Assembly (NCBI GenBank): GCA_029207755.1
Contig: JARCOQ010000006.1
Span: forward strand, 22,232,890 to 22,296,889
Reading direction: 5' to 3'
DNA: 64,000 nucleotides
Source: Chamaea fasciata
Taxonomy: Eukaryota > Chordata > Aves > Passeriformes > Sylviidae
This document shows, piece after piece, positions 13,699-24,069 of this stretch; position 1 is the first letter of the stretch; each line of letters opens with the position of its first letter. The notes below the pieces were generated by a model. The model had not been told where the DNA came from. It ran no database searches and was given only the letters and a program-made list of their open reading frames with translations. Made by a program: the position numbers and the translations under genes.

Positions 13699-14625
13699 GT
13701 AAGTACAGTAGTGGTCTGAAATTAAAACAAGGGGTTTATGATCTCTGTAAGATACTTAAAGAAGGTAGCACACAGAATGCTTTTCACTATTTAATAACAG
13801 GTTGTTGGTAAGAACTGCTTTTAGTCTGGTGTGAGAAACCAGGAGCTGATGTTTTTCCGAGAGGATCACAGCTCTTGTGTGTGGGATAATCCCACACTGA
13901 ACTCACTATTCATTATGGTCTTCCTTAATAAAGGCAAAAAATCAATGTCTTCCAGAGTGTAGCACTGACACTTTGGTTTTGAGGAGCTGTGTGGGTCAAT
14001 TTAAGAAGTCCATTATCACTACATTTGATTAAATGAGTTTGCAATGAAAAACTCCATCAAAGGAAATTATGCACTGCAAGTAACCAAATGTCATGTGAAA
14101 GAATGATAAAAATTTATGGGAAAATTTGTACTTTTTGGACTGATCTGAATGATTAATACCCACTGCATTGTTCTTTGTTACATCTTCTCTGTAAAGCAGT
14201 AGTACAGAATTGTCCCATTATAATTCTGCTCTTTATAACTACTTGCACAGTATTTAAACATTTTTCACTGCAAATGGATCTACCCCCTTTCTTGCCTGAT
14301 GAGGAAGGATTACCCATACCCAGAGCTGCTTGGGAGCACCCATTTATAATTTTATTTAAAAAATCAATATGCTGACTGTCTTCAGTGGTACTAAACTGTG
14401 AGAAGATTTGTCAAGTTTAACTGGTGACCTAAGCTTTAGATGATAAAGAGGCTATTTTCTCCATTTTTTTGCAACACTTGATAGAGTGAGTCAAAATACT
14501 AAAGCAATGCATAGAAAATACATAGAAATGTGAAAGAACAGGTGTGTTTCTGCAGAAAGTGGTGTGGTGGGAGGTGGGAAAGGGTGGTGGTGGATGTCAC
14601 CTTTACTTTCCCCTACTTGGCAGAC

Positions 14626-15068
14626 TGTAGTGGTTTGAAAGCAAAACAAATGAGAGTCTCCAAGTCAGAGATACAATTTAATAGGAAGAAAGTAAACTAA
14701 AATAGATGCAATAATACAAAAGACCACTGACAGAGTCAGAATACAACCTGAGCAGAGTGATGGAAGCAGTCCAGATGAGGTGGTCTTCCTGAAGCAGTGA
14801 TCCTGTAGAAAGGTCTGGTAGCTCAGGTCCTCTGGGAATCCAGTGGGTAAGCGCCCCTCTGGTGTTCAGAGTCTCAGCTTATATCCAGGCTGGAATGCTT
14901 GGTTCCTCCCTCTGGGCGGAGCATCTCACAATGGGATGGTGAGTCGTGATAAGGCCTGATGGGCCCATTAACAGAAGATAAGCCAGAGTGGAGGAGGCAG
15001 GGAGCACTGCCTCACCTGGTTTCAACAGTTCATGAAGATGGTGATTGAATATACTTCAACCCAGGACA
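14626..15068 (-). mobile_element. Solo LTR of an endogenous retrovirus, copy 1 (antisense in TBC1D1)
   Basis: This 443-bp unit is bounded by a perfect 5-bp target duplication, CAGAC, at 14,621-14,625 and 15,069-15,073. Read on the - strand it starts TGTCCTGGGTT and ends CCACTACA, so it has the TG...CA termini of an LTR. On that strand a TATA-like GGATATAAGC lies around 14,877-14,886, and an ATTAAA polyadenylation signal lies at 14,677-14,682. No internal viral genes flank it, so it is a solo LTR left by recombination. A 5-bp duplication points to an ERVL-type (class III) element, but the class is inferred. A second copy lies at 56,714. Confidence 0.93.
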
Positions 15069-16958
15069 CAGACCTGCCTGGTTTTGACTTGGCACTGGGA
15101 ATGTAACAGTCCAAGGAGCTTTAATACCAGCTAGGAATAAGCAGTGGCAGTGTAAACTGCCTCCCTTCAGACTTTGCACACTGATCTAGGAATTCCCCTG
15201 GAATAAGCAGTGCCAGACAACAATCTTTTGTGTTTGAGACAGACATTTCCATGCAGCCAGAGATGATTTACTAGCAAATACCTATTGGTCCAGCATACCT
15301 GCTGTTGATAGCCCTGGCAGTGAAGGGTGGGACACTGAAGTGGTTCAGTAAGAGGTGAACAGTTTTGTGCTGGGTTAGTTAATTGAACACCTTAGCAGAG
15401 GGATGGTGCTGGGATGACTCCTGGACAGTAGGGAGCACAGTCAGTCTGAGCTTGGTTGTCTCAAACAGCAGACTAGGGCTTACTGGCTCAGCAAGCTGTT
15501 CATATTTTCTACCTGGTTCTGCGCACAAATATTCTCTTAGCTATGTGCTCTTCTTGTTGAAACAAATGACTGCATGTGTTGGCAAATTGGTAACTTCATG
15601 GAGGTTTTCATGCAAGGTGTGTTTCTGCCAGGGTGCTATTTGTCAGCCCATTATCTAATAGAGGGATTGGGCCCTGTCATAACCATAAAGTGAATTAGGA
15701 AACTGAAGACTTCCTAATGATTTACACTGAGACAGAGCTGTGCTGCACGGTAACAGACAGCATAACTGGATAGGCCTCTAGAAGGGATTTGCATGTTCTG
15801 ATCTGTGTTCCTTCAGGCTATCAGATGCATTTTCTCTCAAATCTTTAAGAATCCTTCTCAGAGCATGCACTTTCACCTTGAAAGAAAAAAAATATGTTCT
15901 CGCAAAATAGTGATTGTAATACTTAAAATTCTTTCCCAAATTAGGCTAAATAGATCATGTTAACACAGTATGAGCCAAAGCTGTATTAGTGTTGCTCGCA
16001 CTTAGTTGACTTGATACATCCTCAGATGTAAATAGTGCTTTCTGAGGCCAGGAGTGTGCATATGGATGCAGAGCTAAGGTGTAGCAGCTGCTACACCGGG
16101 CCCAATTTACATGTCACAGCACTATCAGTGTAGGAAACCATCCATCACTGGGTGTTTGCTGAACACAGTAAAAAATAAGATTTTGTTTTATTACATTTAA
16201 AAAAATAAAGTAATAGGTACTTACTTTCACATTCTGGGGCTCTAGAGATATCACAGTTAATTTAGTCTCTTTTTGGCAGGGCCAGAGATCTTTGCTCCAA
16301 AATAAAGGCTAAAATTCTTAGTTAAGCCAACATCAGAGCACTCAGAAACACATCAACTTGGAGTTTAGCAGCTCTTTTCCTCATCCATTTACTGGGTTTT
16401 AGAACTTCTTAGCGTTTTTATTCTTGCTAAGCATGTAACTCTTTTTCATTACTTACATGAAATAAGCTTTGCTGCCTGAGTGAGGCAGTGCAGGTATGCC
16501 TTTAGACTGTGATGTAGTAATTTGTCCTTCAAGCAAAGGGATGCAAGTTCCTTTTCATATGAAAGCTAGAAATACTTATTCTGTAATATTCAACTCTGAC
16601 ACCCTGGCCAGGGAGACCTACTCAGAACTGAATGCCATGTCCCATGTGACAGGCTAGAGCAGCTACCAGATGGCAGAAGGACTCTGCCCCCGGCTTTGTC
16701 TTGAAACAGGAGTTCTGATATTATCTGGCAGCACAGCATCATTCCAGGAGCTAAAGGGTGGGGTGGTATTTAACTAGTGGGCAACCAGAAAGCAAGCTCC
16801 ACTTAATACTAGAACAAAAGAGGTATTCAAATTTTTCCTCTCTTGAGGTGTTTTACAGAGGAAGTTTGATGGGGGAGGGTTTTTCCTAAAAGTGAAAAAT
16901 TTGCCTTTGGAAGTTTTTTTAAAAAATCTGTAAAGGTTAAGTCTTTAATGTCTTTGTT

Positions 16959-17990
16959 CACAGAATCACAGAGTGGTTGAGATTGGAAAGGAGCTCTTGC
17001 GATCATCTAGTCCAAATCCCCTTTGCTTAAAGCAAGGTGTGCCCAGGCTGCCTAGGATCATGTTTTCTCAGACTTAGAATATGTCTATAGATGGAGACTT
17101 GACAACCTCTGCGCACCCTGTGCCAATGTCTTTTCACCCACAAAACAACAACAACAACAGCAAAAAACAACAACCCCCCCCAAAACCAAAAACAAAACCA
17201 AACAAGCAAACAAAAAAAAACCCAAAACAAAACCCCAAAAAGGTGGAATTTCCTGCTTTTTAATGTATGCCCATTGCATCTTGTTCTGTCAGTGAGCACT
17301 GCTGAGAAGAGCCTGGCTCCTTCTTCTTCATTCCCTTCCACTGGGTATTTGTGCACACTGGTAACATCCTCCTGAGCCTTTTCTTTTCTGGGCTGAACAG
17401 TCCTAGTTCTCTCAACCTCTCTTCATAGAAGAGATGCTCCAGTCCCTCTGTTATCCTAGTGGCCCTTTGCTGGACTCTGCAGTATGGCTGTATCTCTTTT
17501 GTAGTGGGAACAGAGAACTGGGCACAACACTCCAGATGTGGCCTCACGAGTGCTGAGTAGAGGGGAAGGATCAGCTGCCTCCAGCTGCTGGCAGCCCTCC
17601 TAATGCAGCCCAGGATATCATCAGCCTTCTTTGCTGCAAGGGCAAATTGCTGGCTCGCGTTCCACCTGGTGGCCACCAGAACCCTCAGGTCCTTTTCTGC
17701 AAAGCTGCTTTCCAGATGGGTGGTAAATACTGGTGCAAATACCGGTTTGTTCCCTCTAAGTAAAGGAATTTTGCACTTAACTTTGTTGAACTTTATAAAG
17801 TTCTAGGCAGTTCATTTGGCCAGCCTGTTGAGGACCCTCTGAATGGTAACAGGTGGGTCTGTCACTCCTCCCAGTTTGGTATTACCTTCAAGCTTGCTGA
17901 GGGTGTGCTCTGCCCCATTGCCTAGGTCATTAGTCACCCACCCTTGTAAGAGATCAGCTGGAGCAAAGGCTCCAGACAGCCTGTCATCAC
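16959..17990 (-). mobile_element. CR1 LINE, 3' part of ORF2 and tail, inactive
   Basis: Read on the - strand this runs from the reverse-transcriptase core to the CR1 3' end. Recognisable peptides are HTLSKLEGNTKLGGVTD (about 17,905-17,855), KKADDILGCIRRAASSWRQL, LPLYSALVRPHLECCAQF, and YEERLRELGLFSPEKKRLRR, followed in another frame by EEEGARLFSAVLTDRTRCNG. The catalytic FADD box expected after LSK is replaced by LEGN at 17,881-17,892, and there are frameshifts, so it cannot be active. The 3' tail appears on the + strand as CACAGAATCACAGAG at 16,959. An A/C-rich block at about 17,137-17,240 interrupts it. The 5' boundary is approximate. Confidence 0.93.
17137..17240. repeat. A/C-rich low-complexity block inside the CR1
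   Basis: About 100 bp consist almost entirely of A and C on the + strand (CAACAACAACA, CCCCCCCC, AAAACCAAAAAC runs), equivalent to G/T-rich on the - strand. It breaks the CR1 reading frame between the RT end and the tail. It resembles the G/T tract at 62,810-63,030. It is not CR1 sequence, so it arose after or during the insertion. Confidence 0.85.
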
Positions 17991-18789
17991 TTGTCATCAA
18001 GGGCGACTGACAAGGGTTGGTTAGCACCAGCTTTACCAGCATCAGCCTCACCAGCCAGCAGCAGTACCCTCACGATTCCAGGAGTCCCCTGCTGATCCTG
18101 GACATTATCTCTGTATGCTCAAAGCTCAAGGGAACAAAGCCCAGAAATGGCTGCACAAAATGCTGTATCTGTTGGCTGCCTCGATTAGCTGTGCTCTCAC
18201 ATAATATTGATATAGCATATATCATAACTTACATACAGCTACACAGTTCTTGGTATTGTACAGGCTGCAGGAAAAAAAAAGCCAAATGGAGGGACCAAGG
18301 CAAGGATGGTTGTGACAAGAGACACATTTACATGAAAAAGACACATTTACGAGAAAAAAGTGAAAGTGGAAGGAAGGAGCCTCAGCCTGAGTAGATCAGA
18401 TGTTCTAAGTCTGTGCCTGGATCCTAATAGTTGTCCTCATTAGGACAACTTATAATAGTCCTTAAAATAGTTTATTATCCTTTAATAAACTGTTCAGGGG
18501 CCAGTCTTAAGAATCAGGTATTCAGCTGTTCCAAACAACAGGTTTTCCCCACCCTCTGACAGTTTCTAAATTAACTTTGCAATGACTATAGCAAAACAGT
18601 GGTAGAGTATAGAAGTCAGTTGTTCTGTATTGTTAACTTTCTTATGGTCTTCTTGTGGGTTGATTCAAAATCTACTTCTCAAAAGAATCTATATTTTGAA
18701 AGACTGTTTAATTTGACAACATGACAAGGTTTTGGGGGTTTTGTTGTTTATTTTTTAGTTTAAATCACTAACTTCAACTCTTTTCACAG

Positions 18790-19034
18790 GGCGCACATTT
18801 CCAACACATCCATACTTCTCAGCACAGCTGGGAGCTGGGCAGCTGTCACTCTACAATATTTTGAAGGCCTATTCACTTCTGGACCAAGAAGTGGGATATT
18901 GCCAGGGCCTTAGTTTTGTAGCAGGAGTTTTACTGCTCCATATGAGTGAAGAAGATGCTTTTAAAATGTTGAAGTTTCTTATGTTTGAGATGGGCCTAAG
19001 AAAACAATATCGTCCTGACATGACAATTTTGCAG
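18790..19034 (+). CDS. TBC1D1: TBC1D1 exon d: catalytic core with Arg and Gln fingers
   Basis: The 245-bp exon encodes [60 protein letters not shown] and [20 protein letters not shown] with a final Gln. The arginine finger that inserts into the Rab active site is the CGC at 18,792-18,794, directly after the split glycine codon. The glutamine finger is the CAG at 18,903-18,905 within GYCQG. Both are intact, so the domain should be a working GAP. The acceptor is TTTTCACAG and the donor is GCAG followed by GTATGA. The exon ends in phase 0. Confidence 0.98.
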
Positions 19035-19459
19035 GTATGATTTCATTTTTTTTAAGTAGAGGATGCCAGTTCAATACAACTAGCATTGTCAAAACCTGAA
19101 CTTAAATTGAGTTCTAAAAATAGGGAAGGATAATCTAGGAAAAGAATACCTCATCTTAAATGCATGATTTTTCAAATCAAAATACTTCTGGGGAAACTAT
19201 GGAAACCATAAATAAGAAGACTTCTGTTGTGTTCAAATGAGGTTCAAATAACCCTGCAAATGAGCCTGTTGTAGGCTCACAGGTGACCCATCCTGTGTCT
19301 TTTACGTGGCTCCCAAGTATTTCTTGTTTCCACACAATTTCATTCAAACATCAATTGACAAATACCTTCCTCTGTTTCTGATGAGTGTGAAGCATGAACT
19401 TTGCTATTATGAATGTTAAAACACATTGATCTTTAGTCTCTTGTTCTTATTCCATGCAG
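19035..19459 (+). other. TBC1D1 intron d-e
   Basis: This short 425-bp intron begins GTATGA and ends TTCCATGCAG. No repeat or other feature was recognised. Confidence 0.95.
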
Positions 19460-19619
19460 ATCCAGATGTACCAATTGTCTCGACTTCTTCATGACTACCA
19501 TCGAGATCTCTATAACCACCTAGAGGAACATGAGATTGGCCCCAGCCTCTATGCTGCTCCCTGGTTTCTCACCATGTTTGCCTCCCAGTTTCCCCTTGGA
19601 TTCGTATCCAGAGTGTTTG
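19460..19619 (+). CDS. TBC1D1: TBC1D1 exon e: middle of the TBC domain
   Basis: The 160-bp exon encodes [40 protein letters not shown] and [13 protein letters not shown], ending with one base of an Asp codon. The [26 protein letters not shown] run is one of the most conserved parts of TBC domains and forms the helices packing behind the active site. The acceptor is CATGCAG and the donor is TTTG followed by GTAATT. The human protein as I recall it has GFVARVF, so Ser for Ala is a mild difference. Confidence 0.98.
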
Positions 19620-20730
19620 GTAATTCTCCATAAAACTTCTCTCTGCACTTTCTGAAGTCTTACATTTGGAATCTTGTTATTAGGAACAGCATTACTATCC
19701 AGCCTATTTCAGACACCCAGGAGAAATACTTTGCTTACTGTGAACAGAAGAAAAACAACAGAGGTCATCCTATGGAGTGTGCAATATATCATTAAAACTG
19801 GAAGAGAGAGGAGGAAAGTAAACGACAGTCCCTAATGTCTTTTCATCCTCATTGTAACCTTTTCCCACCTTGCAACCACTGTTAGAGAGGATGTAAAATT
19901 TGATGCCTTGAAGGCAGCCATTGTATCATGACAATGACACTTCAACACCAACAATTAGTTATTTTCAAGCTGAAAAGAGATGTAACAAAGGCATCATCTG
20001 AGAAATATATCCATTTACTCCATTATCATCATTTCCAGCTGTGTCAGCAGAAAATTAGCTTGAGGGTTATGTTTTAAAACACACACAGAGATGGCCCTTG
20101 CAGTGTAATCATGGATTTACTCTGCAGAAATACGAGATATTTTAGCTAGTGTTTCTTATCCTGACAATTTAGTTCCAAAAATGTTTGGGAATCATCTGGG
20201 GTTTAGTTTCTAAAGTCACTTCTGTTGCCTGTTTATAGAATCTACAGAAGCTCTCTTTTTAAATTAAATTCCAATTAAAAATTTACCTTGATGCTATCAT
20301 CTGGATGTATATTTCAGAGATTGTTTCGTGTTTGAGAAGATGCTTTGTTTCCTTTTCAGTTGTGTGTTTTTCATTATGTGGTCCTGGATTGTCCATAATG
20401 AGTGGGGTGGATTAGAGCTTTCTTCCCAGTCCTTCTCTTCTAGCGAGAAGCTAGTTTGATTTTCCTTAGTCCATCTCATTTAAGAGATGCAATGAAGAAA
20501 TTATTTCTTAGTGGATTAATATTGACACTTTCCTGATTAAATAACAATATGGTCCTGTCTACCACAAATAGTAATATAGAGCTCAAAAAGAACCAACAAC
20601 AATTCTGTCTGGTTTCTGTTTAAGAGCATGCTAAAAGTAATGCTAGAAAAATTCAGAGTGAAAAGGATGGTGTATAGGGTAGAACTATATGTACCATGAT
20701 CAGCATCCAAACTCCAGGGAAAACAGCTTC

Positions 20731-20780
20731 TTTTTTTTTGCTTTTTTTTTTTTTTTTTTTTTTGCTTTTTTTTTTTTTTT
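20731..20780. repeat. Poly-T tract with two GC interruptions
   Basis: Three T runs of about 9, 22 and 15 bases are separated by single GC dinucleotides at 20,740-20,741 and 20,764-20,765. No LINE tail was recognised next to it. It is low-complexity DNA inside the intron. Confidence 0.95.
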
Positions 20781-22719
20781 CTGGAAGAGTTCAAAGCAGA
20801 TTAATGTACATCAACAAGTATGTAGCCGACAGTAATAATCTGTAGGAATCAAATGAAGTGTTGTATGAGAGTGTCATATACTGAGTTTATAATCTGCTCA
20901 TCTTTTTGTTATACTTAATCTTTCATAGTATTGTACATGACAAGCATTTGAATGAGGCAACTGACTGCAGTGAGGTTATAAAAGTGTATCCAGTATATTT
21001 AGATTTCTGCCTCAATACACAGATCAGTATTTTCTCTGTCATTGAAGGATTGTAGGGCTTTAGAAAACAAAGACTTTGCATTACAATAGAAGACACAGAT
21101 CTTCACACATCTGATTTTAGGTCAAGAAGAGAAATCATGTGTGACAGAAGCTGTTGCCTCTTAAAAATCTCTGATGTTTTTTAAAGAGAAAGTTCAGTGT
21201 GACCAACACCCTCAGTTTTGTATTTAGTATTTTCCTTAAATTTGGTATTTCCTTTGTATTTAGTCATTTCCTTAAAACACTATTTATTGGAGCTATGTAG
21301 ATTAGGAACATTGGACATTCTCTTACATTAGAAAGTAAAATCTCATCCTCACCCATACTAAAGACTCTGAAACACAACTTTAAACAAAAAAGACTAGAGC
21401 TGTCACTCTGCCAGTGGCTGTTACTAGCAGCATGGCAAATTAAAATCTAATCATTTTTGACCTCTGTCTTCACACACTTTAGCAGAACATATATATTTTT
21501 TTTTTCATTGCTCACTTATTAGAACCCTTAGGAGGAAATAATGTTGATGCTGAAATAACTGATTTATAGGTTACTAACAGTCTGAGATTGCACTGTCATT
21601 TTCTAACATGTTTTCTCTGAACTAGTATTTGAAACTAGCCCACTCCTATTTAATTATACAATTGTTACTGAAGGCAATTCCCTTGGATTTCCACAGAGTG
21701 TGCTTTTTGCAGACATCTAACAGGCAATATGTAAAAGAAGTGGGATATACTGTTTTATGAATCAAATAACAAAACTCCTTTTAAGTTTTTATTTATCTGT
21801 CCAAACTTTCGACAGTTCTCCTGAGCAGGAGCTGATGAAAACACAGTGTTAAGAAAGATGCGTTCTTTAGTACCCCTGCTTACTTATTAGTAGAGGAGAT
21901 TTGATGGAATAGTATTTATTTTGTTTCACAATTGTAGATAAAATTTAATTTTGTTTAATCCTATAGGCTGCCAGTCATGCTGACATTAATTTGGGTACCT
22001 TCTCTGTATTGTTGTTGGCTGAGAGCCCACTTAATATGAAGCATGGAAAGTGGATAACAAACAGGTCTTTGTTAAGTATTTGCTGTTTTAAATGAGAGAG
22101 GGATTTCAGCCATGTATTACCAGCTCAGTCATACAGACATTCATTAACAACTTTTAGGTCACCTTGAGTTAATCTGCACATCATTATGGGGCAGGTGCTG
22201 ATTCATAAAAACACATTCTTTTTAGCTCTGTTTTTTTCACTCTGTGTTTCTAACTGTTCCTCAGTATTTCCTGTCCTAATACAGAGCTTTCCCTATGAAT
22301 CATTTTCCCATAGTTCTGAGTTTCAATAGAGAATTGAGGCAGATGCCTGCTCTGTTACCACTTTTTAATCATTTCTGCTACTGGAGTTCACATTCAGCTC
22401 AACACAGAGCTGAAAAATGTTATACCCTTTTAGGACAAGCAGCGAGATAGTGTGAGATTTGTGGTTAGTTTTTACTTGTGCTTTTCTTTCTTGAAGAGAG
22501 AGTGTGAAATGAATTCCGGCTTCAACATTGCAAGCTTAAGAGTGAAAGAGGGGAATTTCATTATGATACAAATTTGGAAATAGAGTTTGATTTTACTAAG
22601 AAAGACTATTAGACAGTGCATTCATAGGTTCTTCACTACATCAGAGATAACTGTAGTTTTGCTAGTAGTTTTTTCTCTTACATCATGGTGGATTTTTTCT
22701 CTATCTCTTTGCTTTAGTC

Positions 22720-22762
22720 TTTTTTTTTTTCCTTTTTTTTCTTTTTTTCTTTTTTTTTTTTT
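22720..22762. repeat. T-rich tract
   Basis: Runs of T are separated by CC or C over about 43 bp. It is a plain pyrimidine tract in the TBC1D1 intron, over 1 kb from the next acceptor and so not the splice tract itself. Confidence 0.9.
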
Positions 22763-23899
22763 AGTATCAAGACATATCTTTCTTTTTTGTGTCACTGTGC
22801 TGCTTTGATGTGATTGATTGTGGGTGCATTCTCAGCTTCAAATACAAAGCAGGGAAGGAACAAGAGAGAAGCCCTTTCTAAGTAAATTTTTATTTAGGAA
22901 ATATGATAAAACCCCCACAGTATCTTCTATTCCTTTATCACCTCCATCAGTATTGTTTCATTTGTTAGGTGCTTCTGTCTGTAGCAAGGTGAGTCCTTCA
23001 ATGAAACCAGGAGCAGATTCTGAGTTACAGCAGCAGGAAATGCAGGGCAATGCTGTTTATACAAATTTGGTTTCTTGTCTGATGCCTTTATTGCAGACTT
23101 ATATTTCTTTACTCTATAAATATATAGGCACTTTGTAAAAGAAAGGAAAGGACATTACATTGAAAGGTCACTGTATACTCTGGTTTCAGTGTGCTTGGTA
23201 TGCCAGGTGCTGTCACTGCAGACCCACCTGCAATATTTACACTTCAGCTGTATGACTAAGATTTTTGGGTACTTATTAATATAGTTATTAGCATAATAAC
23301 AGAAGTGGTTGAGACACATACTAAATATAAACACATGCACCTGAAACTTGAGGCTACTGAAAAGCATGCATTTAGCCTCATGTGCTCAATGTTGTATTGT
23401 GGTTTTGTGGCTTTTTCCACCACATGAGAGAAAAACAGAATTTCAGATCTTCTGTTGTATCTTCATGTATAGGTTCTTTCTCTCTTATATTATGATTTTT
23501 AAAGGGCTTTGGGATTACATTTCTGTTCAAATTTATATTGCTACCAACATCAAAACAGTCCACTAAACTATTACATGCACAAAAAGTGGCAACATTGATA
23601 AACTTGACTACTTAGTTTATTGTAGACTTAGCCTAAAATTGAATTGCCTTTTTTTTTTTGTGAAAACTCACTAGACAAATTAGTATGTGATTGTGTTAGT
23701 CAACTGTGCTATTCACAGTAATAATCTTGATCCTATAAAACTTCTAAAGACATAGCCAAAAGCACGTGTCCACCACAGTGTATTTAACCTCCAGGTCACT
23801 CCTATCAGAAGTTGTTTTCCTTGGACAATTTATTGTTTTGATATTCTTGTCAAAAGATGTGCTTGCTTGATATAACCTGTTTTTTCCTTGTTTTCACAG

Positions 23900-24069
23900 A
23901 TATGCTCTTTCTTCAAGGATCAGAGGCTATATTTAAAGTGGCTTTAAGCCTTTTGGGAAGCCACAAGCCCTTGATTCTGCAGCATGAGAATCTAGAAACT
24001 ATTGTTGATTTTATTAAAAGCACTCTCCCCAACTTGGGTTTGGTACAGATGGAAAAGACCATTAGTCAG
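23900..24069 (+). CDS. TBC1D1: TBC1D1 exon f: end of the TBC domain
   Basis: The 170-bp exon completes the Asp codon and encodes MLFLQGSEAIFKVALSLLGS, HKPLILQHENLETIVDFIKS and TLPNLGLVQMEKTISQ. This is the last helical part of the TBC domain. The GSHKPLILQHENLETIVDF peptide is diagnostic for TBC1D1 over TBC1D4 by recall. The acceptor is TTTTCACAG and the donor is TCAG followed by GTATGA. The exon ends in phase 0, so the C-terminal coiled-coil exons that follow are in-frame modules. Confidence 0.98.

Larger units (their letters stand above)
13699..18789 (+). other. TBC1D1 intron c-d with LTR and CR1 insertions
   Basis: This 5.1-kb intron begins GTAAGT and ends TCTTTTCACAG. It holds a complete solo LTR (14,626-15,068) and a long antisense CR1 (about 16,959-17,990), both listed separately. 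A 19-bp tandem pair at 18,321-18,358 (GACACATTTAC units) and a perfect 9-bp hairpin at 18,429-18,450 are the only other small structures I noted. Confidence 0.9.
19620..23899 (+). other. TBC1D1 intron e-f
   Basis: The 4.3-kb intron begins GTAATT and ends CCTTGTTTTCACAG. It holds long T homopolymer stretches at 20,731-20,780 and 22,720-22,762, the second with scattered C. No transposon or gene is recognised; the open frames seen here are short and show no coding character. Confidence 0.9.

Noticed and set aside
17260..17676. 138-aa minus-strand frame taken as a possible gene
   Set aside because: It is the C-terminal part of CR1 ORF2 reverse transcriptase, with a dead active site upstream and frameshifts downstream.
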